DNA of 64,000 bases, taken from NCBI GenBank assembly GCA_020186115.1, contig WSYJ01000162.1, forward strand, positions 1-64,000, in the 5' to 3' direction. The notes under the pieces are model-generated. The model was not told the origin of the DNA, did no database searches, and was given only the letters and a program-made list of their open reading frames with translations. Each line of letters opens with the position of its first letter. Positions within the stretch are counted from its first letter, which is position 1. This document shows positions 33,056-43,202 of the stretch, in pieces. Source of the DNA: Histomonas meleagridis (lineage: Eukaryota; Parabasalia; Tritrichomonadida; Dientamoebidae). The position numbers were made by a program, and so were the translations under genes.

Positions 33056-34033
33056 TCATTTCATTTTTGTGACCTTCCAATTTTTTGTTTCCTCAAGCAT
33101 TCCTTTTATCTCATCTTTCCGAATCATGCACTTCTAGACAGATTTCCACATTTTAACGATTGACATAACAGGAATTCTTTCTTTGTTTGGGAAATATTCC
33201 TCAACGAATAAATTGTTATTATCTGATTCTTCAATTTCTTTTTAAATTCTTTTAATTTCATCTCGCAATCTTTCTTCCTCTTCTTTTCTTATATCTTCTA
33301 TATCTCCAATGGAATATTCATATTCTTTCATCATTTTTTCGCACTTTGCACACTTCAGTGAGTGATATTTAGCATTAAATTTATGAACCTCAGCCGAAAA
33401 ATTCATTGAAGCTTCAATGACTTTATCAACATTATACATTTCACTATTATACTCATTTAATTCTTTTCCGCGTAAATCTTTGTTTTTAATCCTCCAGCAA
33501 TACTCAGCTAATAATTTATAAAAATCATCAATTATCTTTAATTCAGACCTTTTACGTAATTTTAAGGCGTCAGCATTATATGTTAATGCTTTACTTTCAA
33601 GTATTGAGTGATTGCAAGAAAAGGTTTGTGTTTTTCTGTTAATTTTTCTAATTAATGCTTTTATTTCTGTCGAATCGCTTTTTTCAATTTCAATTTTTGG
33701 GAAACTTTTAACAGAAACATCAATCGTTAATTCTGGTATATTTACTGCTGTAATATATTTTGCGAATTCTAAAATTTGCTCTAAATATTGTTGATTTCTT
33801 TCTAATTTAACTTCAACGGGAAGCTGATGATTCAAAATTTTATTTTTATATTCTTTAATAGTATTTGTATAATTATTAACTGAATCATCAATTTTATTTT
33901 CAACTTTAATATTATTTAATTTAATCAAACATAAAGCAGACGTCTGATTTTCTGAGACGAAAGCCGAACAAGAATTTTTCATTAACATTTTTATTATGAA
34001 TATTAAATAAATTAATTTTTTAAAAATTGACAT
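33056..34033 (-). CDS. Unknown element B protein crossed by UAA and UAG
   Basis: Open for 263 codons to UAA 33242-33244 ('...EEERLRDEIKRI'). It then continues in the same frame 'KEIEESDNNNLFVEEYFPNK', passes a UAG (33134-33136, 'WKSV*KCMIRKDEIKG') and reaches UGA 33056-33058 just before the resolvase ATG. The extension keeps the charged, helical character of the upstream part. The N-terminus is hydrophobic ('LIYLIFIIKMLM'), possibly a signal or membrane segment if translation starts there rather than at a later Met. It contains 'KCAKCEK'. No homologue in element A was seen. Function unknown. Confidence 0.5.
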
Positions 34034-34084
34034 TATTTTTTTAAAGTTAATTTTTATTTTTTTTATTTTTTTATTTTATATAAA

Positions 34085-34390
34085 ATGGAAAGATTTTTTG
34101 ATATAAAGAAAATTGACGAAAACATTGATAAATAAATAGAAACAGCAAAAATTCATTTAAATGAATTATTCATTCAGTTACTGATTACTTTCATTGTAGT
34201 AAATGATTCAATAGAAACATCACCGTTAGATATTTGTAAACAATATTTAAAATTTATCGAACCGAAGAATAAAAGAAGTAAAAAGAATAAAAATATTATC
34301 GCAGAACAACATATAAAAATAAATGAGGTGTTAATTTATGTGAATGAATCATTAAAAAGAATTCATGAAATTATTGCCGAAATGGCATAA
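34085..34390 (+). CDS. Small element B protein with in-frame UAA
   Basis: 101 codons from the ATG at 34085 to TAA 34388-34390, with one in-frame UAA (34133-34135) after 'KKIDENIDK'. The sequence continues 'IETAKIHLNELFIQLLITF' and ends '...IHEIIAEMA'. Glu at the UAA would complete a regular charged helix. No known family. It is divergent from the 34033 gene and convergent with the fibre gene. Confidence 0.45.
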
Positions 34391-34404
34391 AATGCCTTGA
34401 GGCT

Positions 34405-37390
34405 CTAAGAGCTGAATACAGCTAACAGAGAATCAGATATAATTGCAGTGACTTTTCCAATAATCATATTATTTATTTTTGTCTATAATGGCGTATCGTC
34501 ATATAATACAGTCCCATCATATAAAATAGTATCACCAATATTATATTTTGATGAATCATTAACTTTAAAATAATAATCTCCGTGAGTTGCAAAATCAATT
34601 GTATCTTGATTAATGGATATATCTTGTTTAATGGTATCTCCTATTTGAAAAATTTCTCCAGCTGTATGTTTTGCTGTACAAATTCCAATAAATTCTTTAT
34701 AAGAACCATTGCCTTTTACAGACGGAATACAATTAGTAGAATCAGTAACTTAAGTATAATTATATGAATCATTTAATTTATATACGTTACCTGTAATAAA
34801 TACAGGACAACCGATATTGAAATCATTTAATGTTAATGTATCGTCTATTGGCGCGTTATGCACAATAGTTTTATTTATCTGTCCTCCACCATTTGCTGAT
34901 ATAATTGCTTTTCTGTATATATCATCTGACACATGCCAAAATCTTAATTCATTTTGATAAGAAGCTATACGCCAATTATATGTTCCTGGTGCTTCTGTTG
35001 ATTGGTCGTGATATACAAAATATAAAAATCTTCCTGTTCTTAATACTGCATTTTGATATAAAACTATATCATTAGGTTCATGAGTATGAGAAGAGAATGT
35101 AAATGTTGATGGTTTATCTGTAATATCATTATAACTATAAGTATGTCCATTTAATGAAAAGATACTTACATTAATATAATTAATAGAATTACAATATATG
35201 TTACCATCATTTCCATTGAAACTGATAACATCATCATTATTATCAAGTTTACCGAAATACATAACATTGTCGGCAGTTCTTATTCTTCAGCTATAATCAC
35301 TATTATCATTATTATCATGAAGATCTATGTATTGTCCTTTTTCCATAACACTATCACTCTTAATAGTAGCTATACAAGGTAAAGAATTTAAATGATTTCC
35401 TTCTGAAAAACCATTATTTATATAATAATTGTTAATCTTACCATTAATAGTGATGTCGTTGTTAATTTCGGTATGAGTATGAGAACTTGGCATAAAAGTA
35501 GTTGGTTTGTTAATAATATCATTATAATCAGGTTTGTTAATACATAAATTATCAACAGTTTTATCTATATAAAATTCTTTTATTTCTGGGACTGATAAAT
35601 CTGTTCTTTGAGAAATACTTATGAAAAATTTATTTTCTGCATGTGATAAAGCTGTTTGTTGCCACTCATTATTAGATATATTTATTGTTTGGAAATTCAA
35701 ATAATTGTAAGTATGAACATGACTTGTTAAAGAATATCTGCCATCATGATTATGTGTTGTTAATGAGTATTCATCATGAGTATGATTTAACGGAGAGTAT
35801 TTGTCGTCATGATTATGTGTTGTTAATAAGAAACTACTAACAGAAATATTATTAATTGATGAACAAGCAAAATTACCAGATTTGTTGAATGAAAATGAAG
35901 GATTTACATATTCATTATCAATAAAAAAATCTGACTAAATTAGGTCCACTCGAATGTAAACTAATTCTGAAATGAAAATCTGTTCCTTCTGCATTATTTG
36001 TATGATGAAAATTCAAACAATTTGGTATTTCAAATACACCTCCGCTAATTAATGGGATTGATGGTGTTACTAATTAAGTTCATTTGCGATTACCAATAGG
36101 ATATCCGTTTAAAGTATTTACTTGAATATTACGATTAACTACCAAATCATTATGAATTGTTGTATGAGTATGATTTAACAAGAAGTATTTATCATCATGA
36201 CTATGTGTTGTTAGTGAGTATTCATCATGATTATGATTTAATGGATAGTATTTATCGTCATGATTATGTGTCGTTAGTGAAATATCATTTGTATTAATAC
36301 AGTTAATTGTTGTACATTCAACATTACCATTAATTATTAAGTCTTGATTAATTGATGTGTAAATTTCATGAATATCTGTTTCCTCTTCCTTGACAGTTAC
36401 TGTTTCTACATAACTTTATTAAAGCTTATACCAGTACTGGTATTTAATTATTTATATCACCGTCTTCACCTGGCGGTCCCATTAAAATTTCTTGAATATC
36501 TTCATCATCAATAATCATTTGTTTTGTGAAGTAGTATTCTATCGTTATTTCACCGTTGACGTTAATTATACCATAACTATATACTGTATTATCAAGCATA
36601 ATTAAATTTCCGTTTGGAAAACTAATTAATAAAGAATTTTGGTTTTCTTCACCGTCAACTGTTGATATACTAACTCCGTTCACAAAAGATATAGCGTCTC
36701 CGATGAATAAAATTCTGTCTTTAACCAAAGCTATTTCTTCTGTATACCGTTAATAGTTGAACATTTAACATTACCATTAACTTTTAAGTCTTGATTATTT
36801 GATGTGTAAATTTATTAAATATCTTCTTCTTCTTTATCAACAGTTACTGTTCCAACAAAATCTTCATTATAATTTATACCTGTGATCTTTTTATTAATAT
36901 TTATTAAATTATCATCCGTTAAATATTCAGAATGTGCATGATTTAATGGAGAGTATTTATCATCATGATTGTGATTTTTTAATGCAAAATCTTCTGTTGA
37001 ATAACCGTTAATGGTATCAATAATTAAATTTGTAATTGTAACATTATTACTATCTTTATTGATATTTACGAATTGTTTATATAAATCTAAATCATTATTT
37101 ATACTATCAAACATTTCAATTATGTATGCATTTTTTATTATATTTTCTCCAGTAAGTATATCATCAACTCTAATATTATTATTGATATACTTTAAATTTT
37201 TTATACTATTATCTAACGGTGATATTACAACATGATTTCTTCCGTAAGTGAAAACAAATGATTTGTCATAACTATTTATCTGTAATGTACATATACCATT
37301 TGATAATGTATCAGATGTTTTTGAATGATTACTGTATACAACACTGTTTTTATTCATTAATGCTCTAACTATATTTTCAATTTTTTTCAA
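34405..37390 (-). CDS. Element B fibre protein with HNHD and collagen-like repeats
   Basis: About 1000 codons. The N-terminus is shared with the A fibre ('LMNKNSVVYSNHSKTSDTLS'). It then has repeated 'NHNHDDKYSPLNHAH'-type motifs (at least eight, 36990-35700), a collagen-like 'GPPGEDGD' (about 36470), two 'IATIKSDSVMEKGQYIDL'-type beta modules and a distal domain to TAG 34405-34407. In-frame UAAs at 36815 and 36812 stand where A and a second B module have 'FE/HE'. UGA 35287-35289 in 'YS*RIRTA' stands where A has 'NTWRMRA'. Further UGA/UAA occur in 'NRK*T*LVTP', with UAA at 34750 and UAG at 34483. Three or four homopolymer-type frameshifts (near 36760, 36410, 35930) break it. Probably a host-attachment spike. 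Confidence 0.65.
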
Positions 37391-37423
37391 ACTGTGAATT
37401 TGACATTTTTAATAAGATAAAAA

Positions 37424-37710
37424 ATGTATAAAACTGAAAATCAATTTACAACAACTGCGTCTCAGTTACCGATTGAAGAAAATTATACAAATCTTGATTT
37501 AGATAAGTATGAAGTATTAAATCCTCAAAATGGTTATACTTTCCGTTATCCTCAACGTTGGTTAGAGTCTCCATCACAGAATAAAGCTATTGGCATAAGA
37601 AGATTAAATATAACTCCGACCGCTCACGTTTTTTTTTTTTTACAGTTTGAAGTAACTAAACCAGAAAGTGTCAGTGGTTCTTCATTTAATCCACGTATCA
37701 TTAAAATTTG
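37424..37710 (+). pseudogene. Element B capsid-like gene, N-terminal part cut by a transposon
   Basis: Begins 'MYKTENQFTTTASQLPIEEN', with 'NGYTFRYPQRWLESPSQNK' and 'GIRRLNITPTAHV'. These match the N-terminus of the A capsid-like gene (23969 downwards). The frame runs into the terminal repeat of the tyrosine-recombinase element at 37711. I did not find the C-terminal capsid half downstream: the next frame (38860) belongs to another gene with its own ATG. So B lacks most of this gene in the window. Confidence 0.55.
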
Positions 37711-37765
37711 ATTCTATGATAATATTTAATAATTTTTGGACAACCGTAAAACCCCATTCAAAATG
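37711..37765 (+). repeat. Left terminal inverted repeat of the recombinase element
   Basis: 54 of 55 bases match the reverse complement of 38749-38803. The inner boundary is after CATTCAAAATG, where similarity stops abruptly. Confidence 0.85.
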
Positions 37766-37803
37766 TTGGACTAAAATAAAACATTTTTTTTAATGATTTT
37801 TAA

Positions 37804-38725
37804 TTAAATTAAGCTGGATATTATTGTTCCAGGATCTTTTCGTTCCATTTTGGTGTATTCCATAAATATCGTGGATCGCCATATTCCATGGCGTTGAATT
37901 ACATTATCTTGGATACCTAGTTTTGCGGTAGCATTCGCTCCGCCTTTCCTTAGGGAATGGGAAGAATATTTATTGTGTTCTTTAATTCCAATATTCATCA
38001 TTATATTTTTGATTTTTCTCGAGAATGTTTCATTAGAAAATTTAAAAACCTTTTCATTTTGGTCGAATTGTTTAAGCGAAAAAAAAAGTTGAACTCAATT
38101 AAACGGATTATGCTGTTGCTTGATAGGGTCACCCTTTATTATGAAACACATAGTACCACATGACAATGGATCATTTTTTGATCGTTTAATATTTAAAGAA
38201 ATTCCATCTTCTTCAATTTATATGTCATTAAACTCAAGATTTGATAATTCAGAAAAATCTTAATAAACCAAAATATGAAAGAGAAATTGCAGTGAAGAAT
38301 TCTACATCTGAATATAAATTCTGATTCATAATTTTAGAAATTTTAATCATATCTTATTTTGTAATTGGTTTTTTTTTTGCTTTTTTATGGGAAACTCCAA
38401 GTTTTCTTTGAATTGATTTGATGTAATTTTGAAATTCATATGATTTTGTCTCATCATTTTGTTTTTGTGAATTGTAGTAATAAGAAAAACTAGAAATAAA
38501 TAATTTAAATGTGCTATATTGTATCGGTGGTTGACAAACATCTAATTTAAAGTGTAAAAATCATCTAATGTTTGCTTCTGTTAGAAATGGTGGAGGAGCT
38601 CCTTGTATTTCTTTCATTGTTCTTTCATAACTATTAAAATATGATTTATATGTGCTAACCGATGAAGGATTAATGGCGAATGCTTCCGACTCTTTTGTTG
38701 CCTCAACGAAGTCTTCAAAGTTCAT
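37804..38725 (-). CDS. Tyrosine recombinase of the inserted element
   Basis: Catalytic residues are visible: Arg in 'GLLRFSEL', His-x-x-Arg in 'SSHSLRKGGANATAKLG', Trp in 'RHGIWRS' and the nucleophile Tyr in 'FMEYTKM'. The SAM-like N-terminal domain starts 'MNFEDFVEATKESEAF'. In-frame stops are UGA 38561-38563 ('ANIR*FLHFK'), UAA 38354-38356 ('ITK*DMIKI'), UAA 38218-38220 ('NDI*IEEDG') and UGA 38095-38097 ('PFN*VQLF'). Reading UAR as Glu and UGA as Trp gives natural sequence at every site ('TKEDM', 'FNWVQL'). One T-run frameshift lies near 38262. About 307 residues, normal for the family. Confidence 0.75.
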
Positions 38726-38748
38726 TTTGTGACCGACCTCGGTCACAT

Positions 38749-38803
38749 CATTTTGAATGGGGTTTTACGGTTGTCCAAAAATTATTAAATATTGTCATAG
38801 AAT
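38749..38803 (-). repeat. Right terminal inverted repeat of the recombinase element
   Basis: Inverted partner of 37711-37765, with a single T/C mismatch near the outer end. Confidence 0.85.
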
Positions 38804-38859
38804 AAAAGTTTTTGGCAACAACAGTCGCTTCAAGACGGTTGACCAAAAACTTCTAAGTT

Positions 38860-40179
38860 ATGGCACAAAATACTTAATTTGAAATTTCAACGTCAGTTTG
38901 CAATAGTTTTAATAATGCATTCACCAGTTATAGATTATCTTACGAATACGAAAACTCAGGCAATTTATATTTTGCTTGTACTTATGTTGGTTCGGATGAA
39001 ACTCAGAATCTTGTCGCAAAATTTGCGATTGTTGATTCAGGAACTACTACATCTAATTTAGAAAGTTTTTTTATATTCTTAAATCAAGATGTAACGTCAG
39101 AAAATATAAGTTATTTGATGACTCAAACCGATGTAATGACTTTTAATAATATATGGAACCGTGAGTATTTAGAATTTCATGCTCAATTTAGTGATTCAAA
39201 ACAAAGATTCATTGGCATCAAAAATGATTTTTATGATAAACCGACAGTATTATATAACGAGCCTAATAACGGCTCAACATTTAACATCAGATTTACAACA
39301 AACGGCAAAAATAATATTTATTCAAAATACTCTAGGTTTATTATTCAATTAGTATTTTTTTATGATTACAGAAAAACTGTCGTACTTTAAGAGTAAAGCG
39401 ACCTTTTGATATCATTAGGGGTTGTCTTTTTATCTTTTTCTTCATTAAATACAACATATATTTTAATACAACATTACAATAGAATTGACGTAAACTTACC
39501 GTCACTCACACGTCAAGCAAAAATGATTGTAACATCGCTAGCGACTAAATGTTCTATTGTTGTTATTGAGATAGATGATTTTATACAGATTAACGGCAAA
39601 AAATATCATTTCAATAATGATTATACAGACTCAAATTCGCAAACGTTTATATTACTATTGAATTCGCTTATTCAAGAATCAGGCGTTACGTCTGAAGTCG
39701 ACGAAGCAGGAAGAATCGTATTTACTTTATCAAATGCTTTTACGATAAATAACGTTTCATATAATATAATTCAAATTTCTGGGTTGTACTCACAAATTCT
39801 TACTCTTTCGTCAACATTCGACGGTACAGATACATTTGAAATATTCGCTGAATCAGTCGGAAACACTTTATCAACTCCTGTTCTTTATCTTTTGTCAAAC
39901 GTTGGATAAAGTTCGTATAGAAACTTAAACAAAACCATTAACATTTCAAAAATTGTTTTTAGAATTAACAATAGCTTTTCGGCGAATTTTCCGATTATTG
40001 TATCAAACGCTGATTTCGAAATTGACATTAATTCTAATGATTTATCACATATTCAATTAACACTCGTCGACGCAAACCTTCATGAAGAACATTTACTGAA
40101 TCCAATGTATATAACAATTTCTGTTCAAGGCATACAGGACGAAGATTTATTTGTCGGTGAGATTCAAAATCAAAAATAA
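38860..40179 (+). CDS. Element B virion-type protein (minor-capsid candidate), four in-frame UAA
   Basis: 440 codons from the ATG at 38860 to UAA 40177-40179 in one frame, crossed by UAA at 38875, 39388, 39394 and 39907 and by no UGA, UAG or indel. The N-terminal half ('SFNNAFTSYRLSYEYE', 'IGIKNDFYDKPTVLYNEP') has no counterpart in the A window. From about residue 200 it aligns with the A protein ('HYNRIDVNLPSLTRQAK', 'CSIVVIEIDDFIQINGKKY', 'SSYRNLNKTINISKI', 'DANLHEEHLLNPMYITIS'). The last internal UAA faces Lys in A ('LGK'). Probably structural, beta-rich. It is convergent with the packaging ATPase. Confidence 0.55.
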
Positions 40180-40197
40180 ATTTTTTAATTTATTTTT

Positions 40198-41094
40198 TCA
40201 TTTTATTTTTTGATTTATAATAACTCTTCGTGCTTTAATGTTGTGAATGGAAAAAATTCCGTGTGGATCTTTGCTGTATTCTTTCCATAGCGCTTTAGCA
40301 TCAAATACACTCGCTGCTGCTAGTGATCCCTTCAACAAATCAATAAAGTCTTCATGTTTGATACCGTTAAACAGTACAATATCCGACGAAGTTCTTTTTA
40401 TATCTTTTGGTATACTCTTTGTTGTTTGCACACATATGATAACGTTAATATTAAAGTGTCTGAGTTTTTTCGATAATCTTGACATCTCCGTTCTCTTACT
40501 CCGTAGTAATGGATGATTAGCAAAATCATCTAATATCAACATACATTTATGCGAATAAGTTTTCCATTGATACTTTGCTAACTTCTCTGAAATGTATTTT
40601 AATTTCTTCTTTGAATTACTCAAATTATATTTCATAAATAATCTTTCTACTACTTCATCCGTTTTCTTAAAATCAGAATTGATATATTTAATGATAGAAT
40701 TATATTTTAATATTCGCCTGATATATTTATTGATCCAATTTAACTAATCAGTATCTTTTATGGCAACAAGTTTCGTTTTCTTTATTGCTTCCTTATATGT
40801 ATTTACTGTTTCATCAAATTTTGATGATGTACTACAAATAGTTATTAGTTCAAAAAATGGTTCGTTAAATAGTACTTCTTGTTTCGCGCCGAGTTCAACG
40901 TAAAGATATGATTTACCTGAACCCATCGGCGCTATAAATGTTGTTATTCCGTTTTGAGCAAATAAAAACTTTTCATGTATTGGTTTTATTTTCGCATTCT
41001 CTAAAATTTCTTTGCTTTGCTTTTCTAATTTATCAAACAATTCTTCTATCTCATTAAATTTTTTATCTACACTTTCTGATTTATTTTTTCGCAT
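40198..41094 (-). CDS. A32/FtsK-HerA-type genome-packaging ATPase, element B
   Basis: 298 codons in one frame. Walker A 'FIAPMGSGKSYLYVEL' (residues about 55-70), Walker B 'CMLILDDFANHPLL' (about 175-190), then 'INVIICVQTTKSIPKDIKRT' (arginine/sensor region). This is the DNA-packaging motor shared by Polintons, virophages and poxviruses, and it acts at the capsid portal vertex. One in-frame UAA (40744-40746, 'KDTD*LNWINKY') interrupts it. It ends at UGA 40198-40200, or at a UAA 17 codons later if UGA is read. Neighbours: virion protein downstream (convergent) and divergent vS1 upstream. Confidence 0.85.
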
Positions 41095-41097
41095 TAT

Positions 41098-41116
41098 TTT
41101 TTATTTATAATAAAAA
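41098..41116. promoter_or_regulatory. Candidate A/T-palindrome promoter
   Basis: ttttttatttataataaaaa lies between the divergent ATPase and vS1 genes. A similar block lies before the element A copies of vS1 and vX. Inference from position and repetition only. Confidence 0.3.
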
Positions 41117-41134
41117 ATTTTTTACCGCTAATAA

Positions 41135-41389
41135 ATGGATTCATTTCAAGATTATTTAATATCAGAATATAAAATTGATTACGCCGCCGTTGAGTTTAAA
41201 TATAATCACAATACAACAGTTAAGATAGATAAACCAACAAACAAACCTATACTTCATAATAATATTTTTGTTTGCGTTAAATTTTATGATAAGAATTTAA
41301 AACTTCTTGAATCTGCAAATTTAAAGTTTACCGATAACATTCTCACAAAAACAAATGAAAAGAAACTTGTAAATATAGCTCCTGCATAA
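41135..41389 (+). CDS. Element B small gene vS1
   Basis: 84-residue intact frame. 'MDSFQDYLISEYKID' and 'NIFVCVKFYDKNLKLLESA' align with the element A protein at 46368-46655 at low identity. No known domain. UAA stop, no internal stops. Conserved order (ATPase, vS1, vS2) in both elements. Confidence 0.6.
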   Translation: MDSFQDYLISEYKIDYAAVEFKYNHNTTVKIDKPTNKPILHNNIFVCVKFYDKNLKLLESANLKFTDNILTKTNEKKLVNIAPA

Positions 41390-41404
41390 TTAAATAATAG
41401 ATTT

Positions 41405-41596
41405 ATGAAAGCCAAGAATGATATCGTAAAACGCATCACTGACGAATTAATAGAGAAACGTGAAGAAATTGATAATAGGATTATATCATTAAATGCTTAC
41501 GTTGGAAATGAAAATTTAGCGATTTCAAAAGAGTTTGAAGGTTTAAAAATTAGTTTTCCAGGATATACTAATGATAAAAAAACGTTTGATATGTAA
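41405..41596 (+). CDS. Element B small gene vS2
   Basis: 63-residue intact frame, 'MKAKNDIVKRITDELIEKR' in the N-terminal helix, ending '...KTFDM' and UAA, as in element A. It shows that Arg stands where the A copy has UGA. Function unknown. Confidence 0.55.
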   Translation: MKAKNDIVKRITDELIEKREEIDNRIISLNAYVGNENLAISKEFEGLKISFPGYTNDKKTFDM

Positions 41597-41701
41597 ACTA
41601 ACTTTTTTATCATTATCTCGCTACCTCAGCAGCTCCAGTAAACTTGCAATTTTCGACTCATATCCTTCAAAAAATGCTTATTTACTCCGATTCGTTGGAA
41701 A

Positions 41702-43201
41702 TTAAAAAACGAGGTCAAAAAATCACCTTTGAATTTTAAAAGATACTTTTTCGATAAAAATAAACATTTTTCATAAAGCATCTTCATCAACTTCGTCATC
41801 AACTATTTGTTCTCATTATTTTTTGTGATATTTTTCAAACCTATCATAAACTTCTGGCAATAAATTATATACTTCTGCTGTTTTTCCATTAATCCATTTT
41901 TGCATAGCATTTCCCGTGAATTTTTTTATATTTGCGATAAAAGTTCTTGGACTGCAACTATTGATTTTGTTTTTCTTAACAAAATCACAATAGAAATTAA
42001 ATAAATCAGGACTGGTAATATTTTTGATTTTATCATAATTGTCTCTAGCAAAAATTTCATAACTTGACATTGAAGCTTCTTTTATATTTTCTTTTGCTTC
42101 AGTATTCGGTAATACCTATAAATTTGTTTTTGACACATCCATTAACATAAAAATTGTATATAAATTTTCATTAAATTTGAGCGTGAATGTTTCCGCTAAC
42201 TTTGCAAAATATTTGAATTCTTGTAAGTGTTTATCACTAGTTTTAGTCACAACATATCTTCTGTCATTACTTTATATTCTTATTATAACATCGTAATTTG
42301 AAACAATAATAAAATTAGCAACATTTTCTGTTTCTCTCATTGGTTCATTCTTTTGATTTATATTTATTGTTTTATTTGTTATAATAGATTTTAACGCATC
42401 GGAATTTAAAAATTTGTTAGTATCAATACTTTGTGATTCATTTAAAACCAATAATTTTATGTTTTTTAATGTTGCACTGAATTTGCCGACTACTGATTCT
42501 ATATTCGTAACATTTTCATTTGCATATCTTGCCATTAATTTGCATATTACATCTGTAAAGAACGTATTTTTACCTGTTCCTTGGTTTCCTAATATAACTA
42601 AAGCAACTCCTGTTTTGAAATTTGGTTTTTGAAGAATTGATGCAATCCAAATTAAAATATATCTGTATACTTTTTCATTACCGTTTGCTATAACTTCACG
42701 GACATGATCTAAAAATGGTTGTATAATTTCTGTTTTTACTTCATCCGATTTTTTATAATCATAACCTCTAAAGTAACTGAAAATTTGAGGATCATTTGAA
42801 TAAAATTTTTATGCCTTCACTGTAAATATTTTTGTATTTTTCAAGTATAAATCCCAGGCGGAAATATTTTTTGTTTTATTTCCTTCTATTCTTCTTCCAA
42901 TAGTTATTTTCTTTTATTTCTGTTTAGCAATATTTTCCGAAGTGTAAGAAACTTTAACGCAATCATTCAATGCATCATAATCCTTAAACATGAAGACTTC
43001 CGGTGTTGAATGACTTACTAAAAAACATTTCTTTAAATCATTTATTGCTTCATCTCCGTTTGAATCATACGGAGCTTTATCTCTAATATCCATTAAACAG
43101 AATTTGTCGTTTATATCAATACTCACCTCTGACATTCTTTTAGTGAGAATAAAAAAACAAAAAACTACTTTAAAACTAAGCTTAATTTCCTTACTTGCCA
43201 T
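41702..43201 (-). CDS. D5-like SF3 helicase of element B, crossed by UAA/UAG
   Basis: Walker A 'ILGNQGTGKNTFF', Walker B 'KLLVLNES', motif C region 'ANFIIVSNYDVIIRI' followed by '*SNDRRYVV'. Relatives have an acidic residue before the DRRY motif, so the UAA there fits Glu. Also 'KFYSNDPQIFSYFRGYDY', typical of D5 N-termini. 43201 to 41816 is one frame of 462 codons without any indel, crossed by UAA 42914, 42809 and 42272 and by UAG 42116. It then meets UAA 41816 and UGA 41813, after which the frame continues as an acidic tail 'EQIVDDEVDEDAL', ending at UGA 41771 or UAA 41702. It unwinds DNA for replication with pPolB. A primase domain is not evident. Confidence 0.75.
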
Positions 43202-43202
43202 T

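Larger units (their letters stand above)
37711..38803. mobile_element. Tyrosine-recombinase transposon with 55-bp terminal inverted repeats
   Basis: The ends at 37711-37765 and 38749-38803 are inverted copies with one mismatch. They contain 'GGACAACCGTAAAACCCC'. The 1.09-kb element carries a single gene, a tyrosine recombinase. It is inserted in the element B capsid-like gene. No convincing target-site duplication was seen: flanks are AAAATTTG before and AAAAGTTT after. Inverted-repeat ends are unusual for recombinase elements of the Crypton type. Confidence 0.75.

Noticed and set aside
28501-43201. Retroviral-type integrase or adenovirus-type protease expected in a Maverick
   Set aside because: No DDE/zinc-binding integrase or Cys-protease motif was found in any frame of elements A or B.
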